From Leuconostoc pseudomesenteroides KCTC 3652 (GTDB lineage: Bacteria > Bacillota > Bacilli > Lactobacillales > Lactobacillaceae), in contig NZ_BMBP01000001.1 in assembly GCF_014634745.1 (NCBI RefSeq), positions 186,001 through 250,000 on the forward strand: DNA of 64,000 nucleotides, given 5' to 3'. Below are positions 37,321-45,229 of the stretch, piece by piece. A program made the translations under genes and the position numbers. A model generated the notes under the pieces. The model was not told where the DNA came from and made no database searches. It saw nothing but the letters and a program-made list of their open reading frames with translations. Numbering within the stretch: position 1 is the first letter of the stretch; the number at the start of each line of letters is the position of its first letter.

Positions 37321-37708
37321 TGATATAAGTATCTGTAGGCCATGTTTTGTTCCAGTGATATGCAGGTACATATCACCTTCGGTAATCATCTATCTAAGTT
37401 CAATTGCTCAAACCATACCAATCATCGTTTCGTTTCACTAGATTAGCCGCCCCTACCAAAAGTTTGGGTTGCCCGCTTGTGGGGTTTACCTCGTCTCAAA
37501 TGTCAATTTTCACTGACATATACGTTTCTATGGCACCTTCGTATCTATTCAGACATAGCTAGAAACCTTAGCCTTTTCGATCGCCGTAACATTGCTGTCC
37601 CCGGGTTTATTCTTTATCCCGGCACAAACACTACACCCATCTCAGAGTGTGCGAGCATGGACCTTCCTCACGCCAGAAATATGACGCGCAATTACCCGAT
37701 ACTTATAT
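37321..37708 (-). ncRNA. rnpB: RNase P RNA, class B
   Basis: On the minus strand P1 is formed by AUAUAAGUAUC (37708-37698) and GAUACUUAUAU (37333-37323). The universal GAGGAAGGUCCAUGCUCGC block follows near the 5' end, with ACAGCAAUGUUACGGC and a 3' GCCUACAGAUAC. Length about 388 nt fits Bacillus-type RNase P RNA. It matures tRNA 5' ends. It follows gpsB directly, as in many Firmicutes. Confidence 0.95.
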
Positions 37709-37715
37709 AGTGCGA

Positions 37716-37721
37716 ATTATA
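37716..37721 (-). promoter_or_regulatory. -10 element of rnpB
   Basis: TATAAT on the minus strand begins 3 nt beyond the gpsB stop; the expected TSS at about 37709 coincides with the predicted RNA 5' end. No convincing -35 box. Confidence 0.6.
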
Positions 37722-37723
37722 TC

Positions 37724-38128
37724 TTACGCATTTTCAGAATGGTCACGGCCAAAAACAGCTCGTTCCAAGTTAGCAACACGTTTAATCAAATCAAGATTAG
37801 TCACAGTATTAGCTGAAGGTGCAACCGGTTTTACTTCAGGTGTAACAACAGGTGCTACTGTCTCAACAACAGGCGCAGGCGTAACATTTGCAGCTCGAAC
37901 GCTCTGTTGTTTGACAAGAACTAATTGATCCTGCGCATCTTTTAGCGCTGTCTGCAAACGTGCGACTTCACCTTGAAGTTGTTCAACACGTCCACCAAAG
38001 GCACCGTAGTCTTTGATGATATCATCTAAAAAGCTGTCAACATCGGCGGGATCATATCCAACGCCCATGCGCTTTTGTTTAAAAACACGTTCTAAAATAT
38101 CTTTTTGCGTGTATTTTACTTGTTCCAC
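37724..38128 (-). CDS. gpsB: Cell division protein GpsB
   Basis: 134 aa. The N-terminal DivIVA-like coiled-coil domain (MEQVKYTQKDILERVFK, GVGYDPADVDSFLDDII) is followed by a Pro/Val-rich linker and a short C-terminal helix. It coordinates penicillin-binding proteins with the divisome. Start GTG 38128 has GAGG at 8 nt; a GTG at 38137 lies inside that site. Next to ypsA and ponA. Confidence 0.94.
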   Translation of the reverse strand: MEQVKYTQKDILERVFKQKRMGVGYDPADVDSFLDDIIKDYGAFGGRVEQLQGEVARLQTALKDAQDQLVLVKQQSVRAANVTPAPVVETVAPVVTPEVKPVAPSANTVTNLDLIKRVANLERAVFGRDHSENA

Positions 38129-38162
38129 AAGAAACACCTCGTTTAATTTTTTAACTTAATTT

Positions 38163-38191
38163 ATATTACCAATAAATTCTCAGAATTACAA
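38163..38191 (-). promoter_or_regulatory. Promoter of gpsB
   Basis: TTGTAA (38191-38186), a 17-nt spacer and TAATAT (38168-38163), 35 nt before the start codon. Confidence 0.7.
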
Positions 38192-38204
38192 GAAAAATGA
38201 ACAA

Positions 38205-38774
38205 TTATTCATCAAATATTATATTTTCTATACGTTGCTCCTCGTAATCCGTCGCATAATCTTGTAATGCTAACATGTCAATTTGGGTCAATGGATAAGG
38301 CGTTTTTTGTTGATATACCTGAATAATTTGACTATCAAATTGTGTTTTCCCTGGGTAGTCTGCATCGTAAACTAATAAAGCGCCATCGGTGTGTGACAGC
38401 ATGAATTGTTGATAAGATCTAAGCTGACTCGCACCTTGATACTCTTGTGTAGAGACACTCTCTGCAAAGTCACTCTGTGTGATTAAGTCTCGCAACTTTT
38501 CTTGATTAGATGACTGCCATTGATTTCCAAAATTTTTGAAAGGAAACATCATAGCAACTTTTAAATCTGGATAATCATTTTTTAACTCTTGAACGACTGA
38601 CACTACCCACTGTTCAATTCCCAACTGACCACCAGTAATAACCCACTCTAACCCTTCATCTAATTGCGCCTTTAATACCTGCTTTAAGGCAAATTTAATT
38701 ACCTTAATTTTTGGATCTTGATCACCAAAAGTACCAAGCTCATAACTACGATATCCGGTTACCCATAGCCGCAT
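38205..38774 (-). CDS. ypsA: YpsA family (DUF1273, SLOG fold) protein
   Basis: 189 aa. Family blocks are [27 protein letters not shown] and YDADYPGKT. The SLOG fold binds nucleotide-derived ligands; YpsA affects cell division in Bacillus. It sits beside gpsB as in that genus. ATG 38774 has GGAGG at 5 nt; the upstream TTG is rejected. Confidence 0.9.
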   Translation of the reverse strand: MRLWVTGYRSYELGTFGDQDPKIKVIKFALKQVLKAQLDEGLEWVITGGQLGIEQWVVSVVQELKNDYPDLKVAMMFPFKNFGNQWQSSNQEKLRDLITQSDFAESVSTQEYQGASQLRSYQQFMLSHTDGALLVYDADYPGKTQFDSQIIQVYQQKTPYPLTQIDMLALQDYATDYEEQRIENIIFDE

Positions 38775-38793
38775 TTTCTCCTCCAAATATAAA

Positions 38794-38826
38794 GAACAAT
38801 CAAAACCATTTGCGGTCAGATTGTTC
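38794..38826. terminator. Hairpin between ponA and ypsA
   Basis: GAACAATC (38794-38801) pairs with GATTGTTC (38819-38826). The T-content after it on the minus strand is modest, so it may only partly separate ponA from ypsA. Confidence 0.5.
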
Positions 38827-38839
38827 GATCAAATTCTGA

Positions 38840-41026
38840 TTAATTGTTTCCTGTTGTAGACCCAGTTGATGCAGAGTTCGCCGAAATACCCGCTTCAGCC
38901 GGTGTTTCCCCCGACTGAGCAATAGAAGTTACACTCGGCAGACCGCCATTACTCCAAGAAGCATTTTTAACTTCATATTCAACGATATTTCCCTTGACAG
39001 TTTGTTTAACTGTATCAGGCACGGTCCAATCTGTGTTGTCCTTGTTTTGCATAGCATAAGCCATTACTTTGGCATAGTATTGTGCTGGCAAATCTTGTTC
39101 TGTCCATGGAATGTAGTTTTGCTTTGGATAATCAAAGCCGGTCCAAACAGAAAGCGCATACGATCGTGTGTAACCAGTGAACCAGGCGTCAGAAATAGCA
39201 CGATCAGGCATATTATCATCTTCATCATACCCAACTAAACCAGATTTACCAGCTTGATGTAGGCCAGTAATTGCAGCATCAGCAGCTGTAGCATTAGGTT
39301 TAATAACACCCTTTAACATATCTGTCAACATGAAAGCAGTGCTCGTTTTCATCGCGCGTGTTCCAGTCGTTGTGTAGTTATGTGTAGTGCCATCAGCCGT
39401 CACTACTTTGGTAATATAAGTTGGTTTGTAATAAGTACCACCGTTGGCAACAGCGCCAAAAGCAGCTGCTTCTTGTTCTGATGTTACCGGAATACCAATG
39501 GCATCCGAACCACCAGGCGTTCCGTCTGTTGTAATGCCTAAGCCATTAACAAACTTTTCAGCATTAGCGCCACCAACTTCTTCAAGTGTCCGAGCAGCAG
39601 GAATATTACGAGATTGGGTCAGGGCTGTACGCATAGTGATATTGCCCATATACTTTTTATCCCAATCATAAACATCTTTATCGGTACCGACATACTTATA
39701 TTTTTTATCAACAACTGTTCGATACGTCGGCCAATTCAAATACTCAATCGCTGGTCCGTAGTCAAGCAGCGGTTTGATAGATGATCCTGATGAACGTGAC
39801 GATTGTGTCGCACGGTTTAAGCCAAATGTTGTCGTGACATTACGACCGCCAATTTGTGCCACAACACGTCCATTATTAGGATTGGTCATCGTTGCACTAA
39901 TCTGCAAGTTAGCACTAGAAAAAGCAACTGATCCATCGTTCGCATTATCGTACAAAGATTGTTGCAAACTAGAATCCATACTTGTATATATCTTCAGACC
40001 GGATTTAGAAGTATCATATCCAAGTTTCTGAGCTTCAGAAATGACTGATTTAGCATAAGCATCAACCACCTTGCGATTTTGGTCTGCATTTTCTGCTTTC
40101 GTTGTTAAATCTTGTAAGCCATCATTAACAGGAGTAGCAATGGCTGCTTTGGCTTGCTTTTCAGTAATAGCACCATATTTAACCATTGCTTCAATAACAG
40201 TATCCCGTCGTTCTTTGGCAGCAGAATTATTTTTTAAGTAAGGATCATAATAAGTTGGCGATTGTGGCATTCCCGCCAGTAATGCTAACTGCGGTAACGA
40301 CAGTTCTGTTAACGGCTTGCTATAAAAATATTCAGCAGCCGTTTTCATGCCGTAAATACCATGGCCCATATAAACTTTATTGACGTAGAAAGTCAGAATT
40401 TCGTTTTTAGTAAAATTCTTTTCGACTCGAAGCGCAAGCCACGCTTCTTGAGCTTTACGTTTTAATGTTTGGTCGGCTGATGATGTACTGAAGACAGATA
40501 ACTTAACTAATTGCTGAGTTAATGTTGATCCCCCCTGCATCCCCAGAGAAGACCCTTTAATGTTAGCTAATGCGGCACCCATAATACGAATTGGGTCCAC
40601 ACCATTGTGCTTATAAAAACGTCGATCTTCAATTGAAACAACCGCCTGCTTCAACGTTTTAGGAATTTCGTTCGCATTCGCATAATCACGCTCCTGCGTA
40701 GCCATAGTCCAAAACACATTCCCTTGACTGTCTAATAATTGTGTTGAATTCTCAGAAGCTAAATCCGATTCAGTAATATTAGGTGCATCAGTGGCGTAAG
40801 TGAAAAATAACGCAGCACCGGCCAAACTTCCAATAATTCCCAGTGTTAATAGCCAAAGGAAAATGGCAAGTAGCCATCGTCGTTTTTTTCTTGGCTTACG
40901 AGGTTTTTTTGGTCCGCTACCCTTGCCTTTGGGTCTGGGCCTTGGTGGTTCTTGACCTGGCTGATTATCATACATATTTTGGTTGCGATTAACACGCGAC
41001 CATTGATTTGAATTATCATTTGCCAT
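38840..41026 (-). CDS. ponA: Class A penicillin-binding protein 1A
   Basis: 728 aa. Basic cytosolic tail, one membrane span (51-76), glycosyltransferase domain with EDRRF (133-137) and GGSTLTQQLVK (165-175), then the transpeptidase with SSIK (415-418), SRN (472-474) and a KSG box near 597. It polymerises and cross-links peptidoglycan. Ser/Thr/Gly-rich tail. It follows recU by 24 nt, the usual recU-ponA pair. Confidence 0.96.
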   Translation of the reverse strand: MANDNSNQWSRVNRNQNMYDNQPGQEPPRPRPKGKGSGPKKPRKPRKKRRWLLAIFLWLLTLGIIGSLAGAALFFTYATDAPNITESDLASENSTQLLDSQGNVFWTMATQERDYANANEIPKTLKQAVVSIEDRRFYKHNGVDPIRIMGAALANIKGSSLGMQGGSTLTQQLVKLSVFSTSSADQTLKRKAQEAWLALRVEKNFTKNEILTFYVNKVYMGHGIYGMKTAAEYFYSKPLTELSLPQLALLAGMPQSPTYYDPYLKNNSAAKERRDTVIEAMVKYGAITEKQAKAAIATPVNDGLQDLTTKAENADQNRKVVDAYAKSVISEAQKLGYDTSKSGLKIYTSMDSSLQQSLYDNANDGSVAFSSANLQISATMTNPNNGRVVAQIGGRNVTTTFGLNRATQSSRSSGSSIKPLLDYGPAIEYLNWPTYRTVVDKKYKYVGTDKDVYDWDKKYMGNITMRTALTQSRNIPAARTLEEVGGANAEKFVNGLGITTDGTPGGSDAIGIPVTSEQEAAAFGAVANGGTYYKPTYITKVVTADGTTHNYTTTGTRAMKTSTAFMLTDMLKGVIKPNATAADAAITGLHQAGKSGLVGYDEDDNMPDRAISDAWFTGYTRSYALSVWTGFDYPKQNYIPWTEQDLPAQYYAKVMAYAMQNKDNTDWTVPDTVKQTVKGNIVEYEVKNASWSNGGLPSVTSIAQSGETPAEAGISANSASTGSTTGNN

Positions 41027-41050
41027 AATACTGGGAAAACTCCTACATAT

Positions 41051-41665
41051 TTATTTTAACGATTCAAGCATTAGATCAACAGCTTTTAGATAATCCAAAC
41101 TTGGATTTAAGCTTTCTGGAATGAGGTACCCTTGTGCCACAATGTCACGATATGAAATTGATTGTTTACCCTTTAAATCTTGCCATTGCTTGATCAATGA
41201 ACTTGCGGGGTAAACATATCCCTCATTTAAGGTCGTAAATTTGATAATTACAAAACCAATACCACCTTGAGATAAAATGTTTGCTAAATGTGTGATTTGA
41301 TGTGGATGAAAATTTTTCAAAGGAAATGATGTTTTATTTTTAGTTTCCTTGGCATCAAAATCAATATAACGTCCCTGATAAACACCATTATAATCTGTCG
41401 TCGAAGCCTGCTTGAAGTATGCTTCCGTAATTTTAGCTGCAGCTCTTGCTGGGTAGTCAACTTTTACAATTGTAATGGGTGTCGGCTTTTTGTGGACAAC
41501 AGCAAGACGATTGGCCAAGTAATAATCGTTGGCTTCATTAATTTCATCTTCCAATCCCATTCCACGCTTACCGAAAGTCAAGGCTTTTTTTGTTGTTTTG
41601 CCCGTTCGTATTGTATTTTGAACAGAGTTGTTCTGGCGTGTGCCTGCTGGATATTTAATGGTCAT
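41051..41665 (-). CDS. recU: Holliday junction resolvase RecU
   Basis: 204 aa. Conserved RGMGLEDEIN near the N-terminus, STTDYNGVYQGRYIDFDAKETK (metal-binding Asp/Glu/Lys) and FPLKNFHPHQ. It cuts four-way junctions in recombination. ATG 41665 (MTIKYPAGT) matches homologues; ATG/GTG codons 12-15 nt upstream also lack a clear ribosome site. Confidence 0.94.
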   Translation of the reverse strand: MTIKYPAGTRQNNSVQNTIRTGKTTKKALTFGKRGMGLEDEINEANDYYLANRLAVVHKKPTPITIVKVDYPARAAAKITEAYFKQASTTDYNGVYQGRYIDFDAKETKNKTSFPLKNFHPHQITHLANILSQGGIGFVIIKFTTLNEGYVYPASSLIKQWQDLKGKQSISYRDIVAQGYLIPESLNPSLDYLKAVDLMLESLK

Positions 41666-41837
41666 CACTGCTCTCATCACTTTTTTAAATATATATCTTT
41701 TATTTTACCATAAAAAAATGACTAAACCACAATTGTATCACCTTTGAAATCATGAATGGCCGCAAAAAGCAACGCATGATTATTTTCAACTGAAGTTACT
41801 ATCTTACTTTGTTAATCAACTCGCTAACATGTAAAGA

Positions 41838-41867
41838 TTGACAATACTAACTTTTTTATGTTAGGCT
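41838..41867 (+). promoter_or_regulatory. Possible promoter of FUSC-like gene
   Basis: TTGACA (41838-41843), an 18-nt spacer and TAGGCT (41862-41867). The -35 is perfect, the -10 poor. Confidence 0.5.
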
Positions 41868-41900
41868 GGAAAAATTTGAGTTTTTCGAGGTAATTTAAGT

Positions 41901-42878
41901 ATGAAGAAAATTAATAGACATGTCATTCACACTTTTTTTAGCATGAGTACAATGGCCATCCCCTTATTAATTAGTGGGCTATTTCATAATCTATGGTTAG
42001 GCGTGATGAGTTGCTTTGGTGCATTGATACTTATGTATTACGTACCTGCTAATCAGCAAAAAACAATGTCACAGCTGCTGATAGTAGACGCTATTTCTGT
42101 TCTAGCTTTGCCTATCAGCGCGTTATTAGCTGGATCAATGGCTACCGTATTGTGGATTGGAATATTAGCCTTTAGTTCACAATATATACTGACTAAAGAA
42201 CAAATGCTCGGGCCACAAGCATTTTTTATCTTGATGATTAACGGTATGTTATCCAGTCTGGGTCAAATATCAATCATAACAAGACTTTTATTCACTTTAT
42301 ACATTATTTTTGGGATAGGCATTGCAACTATTTTCGCACTAATCGAAAATTGGTGTTATGACAAATATGCAATCACAGTTCGTTTAACAAACGTAAAATT
42401 TAATCAGAGAATTGAATTTATGCGTGCTATTAACTATTCTCTTTTTGCTATGTTAGCTTATTTTATTGGTATTCATAGTCATCTCAATAACTATTATTGG
42501 TTGTTAGTATCTGCTATCACCATTTTACAAGCAGAGAATATACCCACTGCTAGACATCGCCAATATCACTACGTGATTGCTGGTGTTGTTGGTTGTATCT
42601 TTGCATTGTTAATCTATACTACCATCCACGAAACATTCTTATTGATGATCCTTGCAGTCATATTGATGGGAATAATTTGTTTTACGATGCCAAAAAGTTA
42701 CTTGGTTGGTAATTTTTTTACAACACCAATTGCACTTATTCTTTTCAAACTGGTTCGACCTGAATTAGGAACCAATTTAATCATCACGCGATTAATCGCT
42801 ATTTTAATTGGTACCAGTATTGGCATTGTCGGTGTTGTTGTTTTTGATATTATCATGCGCCAAATTAAGTCACTTTAG
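41901..42878 (+). CDS. FUSC-like polytopic membrane protein
   Basis: 325 aa with about ten hydrophobic segments arranged as two similar halves (GLFHNLWLGVMSCFGALIL and HSHLNNYYWLLVSAITILQ). This layout resembles the fusaric-acid-resistance/aromatic acid exporter group. Substrate unknown. GAGGT lies 9 nt before the ATG. Single gene between two minus-strand blocks. Confidence 0.7.
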   Translation: MKKINRHVIHTFFSMSTMAIPLLISGLFHNLWLGVMSCFGALILMYYVPANQQKTMSQLLIVDAISVLALPISALLAGSMATVLWIGILAFSSQYILTKEQMLGPQAFFILMINGMLSSLGQISIITRLLFTLYIIFGIGIATIFALIENWCYDKYAITVRLTNVKFNQRIEFMRAINYSLFAMLAYFIGIHSHLNNYYWLLVSAITILQAENIPTARHRQYHYVIAGVVGCIFALLIYTTIHETFLLMILAVILMGIICFTMPKSYLVGNFFTTPIALILFKLVRPELGTNLIITRLIAILIGTSIGIVGVVVFDIIMRQIKSL

Positions 42879-42888
42879 TATCGTCTAA

Positions 42889-43209
42889 CTATTCACCGGC
42901 CGTCATTTTAATGCCAATAATAGCCACAATCAATAGAATCACAAAAAACCAAGTGGCACCAGAAAATTTATCATGAAACAATGATACACCGATGATTACC
43001 GAACCAACTGCACCAATACCTGTCCAGATAGGATAAGCCAAGCTAAACGACAAATGTTTGACTGCTTGGAGCAAGAACAGCATACTTGCAATCAATCCAA
43101 CTACCGTTACGATTGCCCAACTAACTTTTGAAAAGCCATCGCTCAGCTTCATTGCAGTTGACCAAAGTATTTCAGATAAACCAGCCATTAATAAAAAAAT
43201 CCACGACAT
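42889..43209 (-). CDS. SMR family transporter, Gdx/SugE-like
   Basis: 106 aa, four spans. Membrane-embedded Glu in SEILW, KLSDGFSK and the PIWTGIGAVG block mark the guanidinium exporter (Gdx/SugE) branch rather than EmrE-type drug exporters. ATG 43209 has GGAGGT at 5-6 nt; the longer open frame upstream is the 5' leader. The leader has strong hairpins. Confidence 0.85.
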   Translation of the reverse strand: MSWIFLLMAGLSEILWSTAMKLSDGFSKVSWAIVTVVGLIASMLFLLQAVKHLSFSLAYPIWTGIGAVGSVIIGVSLFHDKFSGATWFFVILLIVAIIGIKMTAGE

Positions 43210-43220
43210 GTCAGACCTCC

Positions 43221-43265
43221 AAATAAAAAAGTTGTAGCGCCTTACTGGACAAAATTTGTCCGCTA
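43221..43265 (-). promoter_or_regulatory. Structured leader with terminator-like hairpin before SMR gene
   Basis: On the minus strand TAGCG (43265-43261) pairs with CGCTA (43239-43235); inside, GGACAAA pairs with TTTGTCC. A run of six Ts (43230-43225) follows, just before the ribosome site. A second hairpin (TTCCC/GGGAA) lies nearer the 5' end (about 43283-43297). This looks like an attenuator. It does not match guanidine-I, -II or -III consensus as I know them. Confidence 0.5.
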
Positions 43266-43316
43266 GGTGACACAGCTTTGTTGACATTTCCCTTTATGGG
43301 AATCACAATGACTCTA

Positions 43317-43345
43317 ATTTTATCACATGACAATAGGTTAGCCAA
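43317..43345 (-). promoter_or_regulatory. Promoter of SMR gene
   Basis: TTGGCT (43345-43340), a 17-nt spacer and TAAAAT (43322-43317), giving a leader of about 100 nt. Confidence 0.7.
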
Positions 43346-43455
43346 ATTATGATATCATCAAAGTAATTTTATTAAAATATGACTGTTGCAATGTTTATTC
43401 ATCACAACTGTCATCGGATACAACAGCGCTGAAATAAGAAGTAACATAGCATTTC

Positions 43456-44028
43456 TCAGCAACCTTGCTTTAGCAATTCTAGGTCTTTTTCTAAGTTATT
43501 AGTCAGCTCTTCTACACGTTTTTCTAAGGTAAAATTACCATCACCGTATCTAGTAGGATAATTTATTTCATCTATACTATATTTTTCGGTGTAAGGCCGT
43601 ATTTTGAAAAAATCTGGTTTGTACTTTATAGTAAAATTTCTATTGTGCGTTTCAATGAGTTTAGCTGACGTTCCCGAAGCTATCATCGTAGTTATTGCCT
43701 GCCCCGGAGCTAAAGGAAAGTTTTTGAAATTTGTAAACCCGTTTGGTTCAAATTCATCATTACCTTCCACTGGTTTGTATAAAGGATTAATTTCAACAGA
43801 TATAATAGTTCCGATTGTCTGTCCATAGTTTTTGATAATTAAATCAGTGTTATAAAAACCGTTTTTATGATATTTTTTTAATGAAATTAATATTACTGGT
43901 CTACTCTTATTTCTATCAGCAAAGTGACTTAACACAAGGCTTATAATAAATCCAATCGCAGATACTATGACTGGTACTCCAATTGACAAAAATGATAACC
44001 AGTTTTCTGTATTAAAATTTTTAAACAT
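43456..44028 (-). CDS. Membrane-anchored protein of unknown function
   Basis: 190 aa. One N-terminal span (about residues 14-38) is followed by a soluble domain rich in beta-type residues (PVILISLKKYHKNGFYN, PGQAITTMIASG). ATG 44028 has GGAGGT at 7 nt. No family recognised. First of a run of small membrane genes in an accessory-looking stretch. Confidence 0.7.
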   Translation of the reverse strand: MFKNFNTENWLSFLSIGVPVIVSAIGFIISLVLSHFADRNKSRPVILISLKKYHKNGFYNTDLIIKNYGQTIGTIISVEINPLYKPVEGNDEFEPNGFTNFKNFPLAPGQAITTMIASGTSAKLIETHNRNFTIKYKPDFFKIRPYTEKYSIDEINYPTRYGDGNFTLEKRVEELTNNLEKDLELLKQGC

Positions 44029-44108
44029 CTCTCCGACCTCCAATAACAGCAATTGCACTACTTAAACAACCATTCACTTGTTAATATATAACACTTTGAA
44101 GGTACAAA

Positions 44109-44129
44109 ATAAAAAGCGCTTATGCGCTT
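44109..44129 (-). terminator. Terminator after 52-aa gene
   Basis: AAGCGC (44114-44119) pairs with GCGCTT (44124-44129) around a 4-nt loop; the minus strand then has TTTATTTT. Confidence 0.75.
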
Positions 44130-44135
44130 AATCAA

Positions 44136-44294
44136 TCATTTAATAAACTTTTCCATTAATACACTGCCAGCAATCACAGAAACAACGACAATGAACATTG
44201 ACTTACCCAAATCAAGACCTAAATGATCTGTTGCCAATAAAGCTACGGCTGCTATTATCCCTGTATAGATAGCAATTATACGTTTTCGTCTCAT
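44136..44294 (-). CDS. 52-aa membrane protein
   Basis: Begins MRRKRIIAIYTG. Two hydrophobic stretches (6-21 and 33-46) with a short polar turn, typical of tiny membrane proteins. GGAGG sits 6 nt before the ATG. The start is overlapped by the stop of a 7-codon upstream ORF (ATGA). Function unknown. Confidence 0.65.
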   Translation of the reverse strand: MRRKRIIAIYTGIIAAVALLATDHLGLDLGKSMFIVVVSVIAGSVLMEKFIK

Positions 44295-44314
44295 CTCCAA
44301 CCTCCAATAGCCAT
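44291..44314 (-). CDS. Leader ORF MAIGGWR coupled to 52-aa gene
   Basis: AGGAG at 44326-44322, 7-nt spacing, ATG at 44314, seven codons (MAIGGWR) and TGA overlapping the next ATG. The GGA GGT codons also form the ribosome site of the next gene. Arrangement suggests translational coupling. Confidence 0.4.
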   Translation of the reverse strand: MAIGGWR

Positions 44315-44351
44315 AAATATACTCCTAGAGAGCAGTGGCTTGGATTAGAAA

Positions 44352-44456
44352 TTATTTTTTCAAAAAATGATACAAAATTCCGCCTACAATAATCAAAACA
44401 CCTAAAATAATGATCCCGCCTAATAATAATGACCCATGAGATGCTGTTTCACTCAT
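44352..44456 (-). CDS. 34-aa hydrophobic peptide
   Basis: Begins MSETASHG, then a single span (SLLLGGIIILGVLIIVGGIL) and a basic tail (YHFLKK). AGGT lies 7 nt before the ATG. Could be a small membrane subunit, or a toxin-like peptide; nothing decides between them. Confidence 0.5.
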   Translation of the reverse strand: MSETASHGSLLLGGIIILGVLIIVGGILYHFLKK

Positions 44457-44588
44457 ACTGCTTACCTACTTTTCATTAACTTTTTGATTGCTGTTTTTAC
44501 TTTTGTCAAATACTCAATCCTATCATAAGCCACTTTTATACTGTTAATTTTGCTGTCAAGGCGGCCTCAAATATTTTTAACTAATATT

Positions 44589-45086
44589 TTATGGTCTATA
44601 TATGCTATCAGTCAACATATTGTCTTTTTCAAAAATCATCATGCTGTATTTTCCCAATTTCACAATGAAAAATTCATTTGTTTCATATACATCTGTAATA
44701 CGCGATTTTGCAAAATTGGCACTGCTTCCATCACTTATATTTTTGCTTATGCCATCATCATTTAAAGTGATTAAGCTTTCATCAAACGCGCCATTTGCTT
44801 CGCCAACTTTAATCGCAGAACGAAGCGAGAGTGCAAATTTTAAATATCCCAGCAGACCCCCAAATATCACAGCTAAAACAAAGCTTATTGTAAGAAAAAC
44901 TGCCCAACCATCTAAAAAACCAAAAGTATGTGCACCGTATAAAACATTGGCGCTAAGACATGCGAACAAGATAAACATTAAGCCCATATAGAAATAAGTA
45001 ACTTTTGCTCGTAAATTATTTATATCTGCGTTTTGCGTAGCCGCTTTTTTATAACTTTTTGGTGTTAAATGTGTATGATATTCCAT
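44589..45086 (-). CDS. YcxB-like two-TM membrane protein
   Basis: 165 aa. Charged N-terminus, two spans (about 30-52 and 60-85) and a C-terminal domain of about 75 residues ending in FEKDNML, like YcxB family proteins. GGGAG is 6 nt before the ATG. Role unknown. Confidence 0.65.
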   Translation of the reverse strand: MEYHTHLTPKSYKKAATQNADINNLRAKVTYFYMGLMFILFACLSANVLYGAHTFGFLDGWAVFLTISFVLAVIFGGLLGYLKFALSLRSAIKVGEANGAFDESLITLNDDGISKNISDGSSANFAKSRITDVYETNEFFIVKLGKYSMMIFEKDNMLTDSIYRP

Positions 45087-45134
45087 GAACAGCTCCCAAT
45101 ATTTTTTTTAATTGTAGCACATAATCTTCTCCAA

Positions 45135-45157
45135 TAAAAAAGCACCCATTTAGGTGC
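45135..45157 (-). terminator. Terminator of gua operon
   Basis: GCACC (45142-45146) pairs with GGTGC (45153-45157); six Ts follow on the minus strand. A second inverted repeat, TCAAGTAAT/ATTACTTGA (45163-45171 and 45195-45203), lies between it and guaA. Confidence 0.8.
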
Positions 45158-45229
45158 AACTATCAAGTAATACTTGCTTGTTTAATTATAAAGGATTACT
45201 TGACAACTCAATCATCCAGTTATTAAAGA

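Noticed and set aside
43210-43322. Known guanidine riboswitch before the SMR gene
   Set aside because: The conserved blocks of guanidine-I, -II and -III as I know them are not visible. Kept only as an unclassified structured leader.
41700-45100. Prophage or integrated plasmid remnant
   Set aside because: No integrase, repressor, structural or replication gene and no attachment-site duplication is visible. The stretch is only a set of small membrane proteins.
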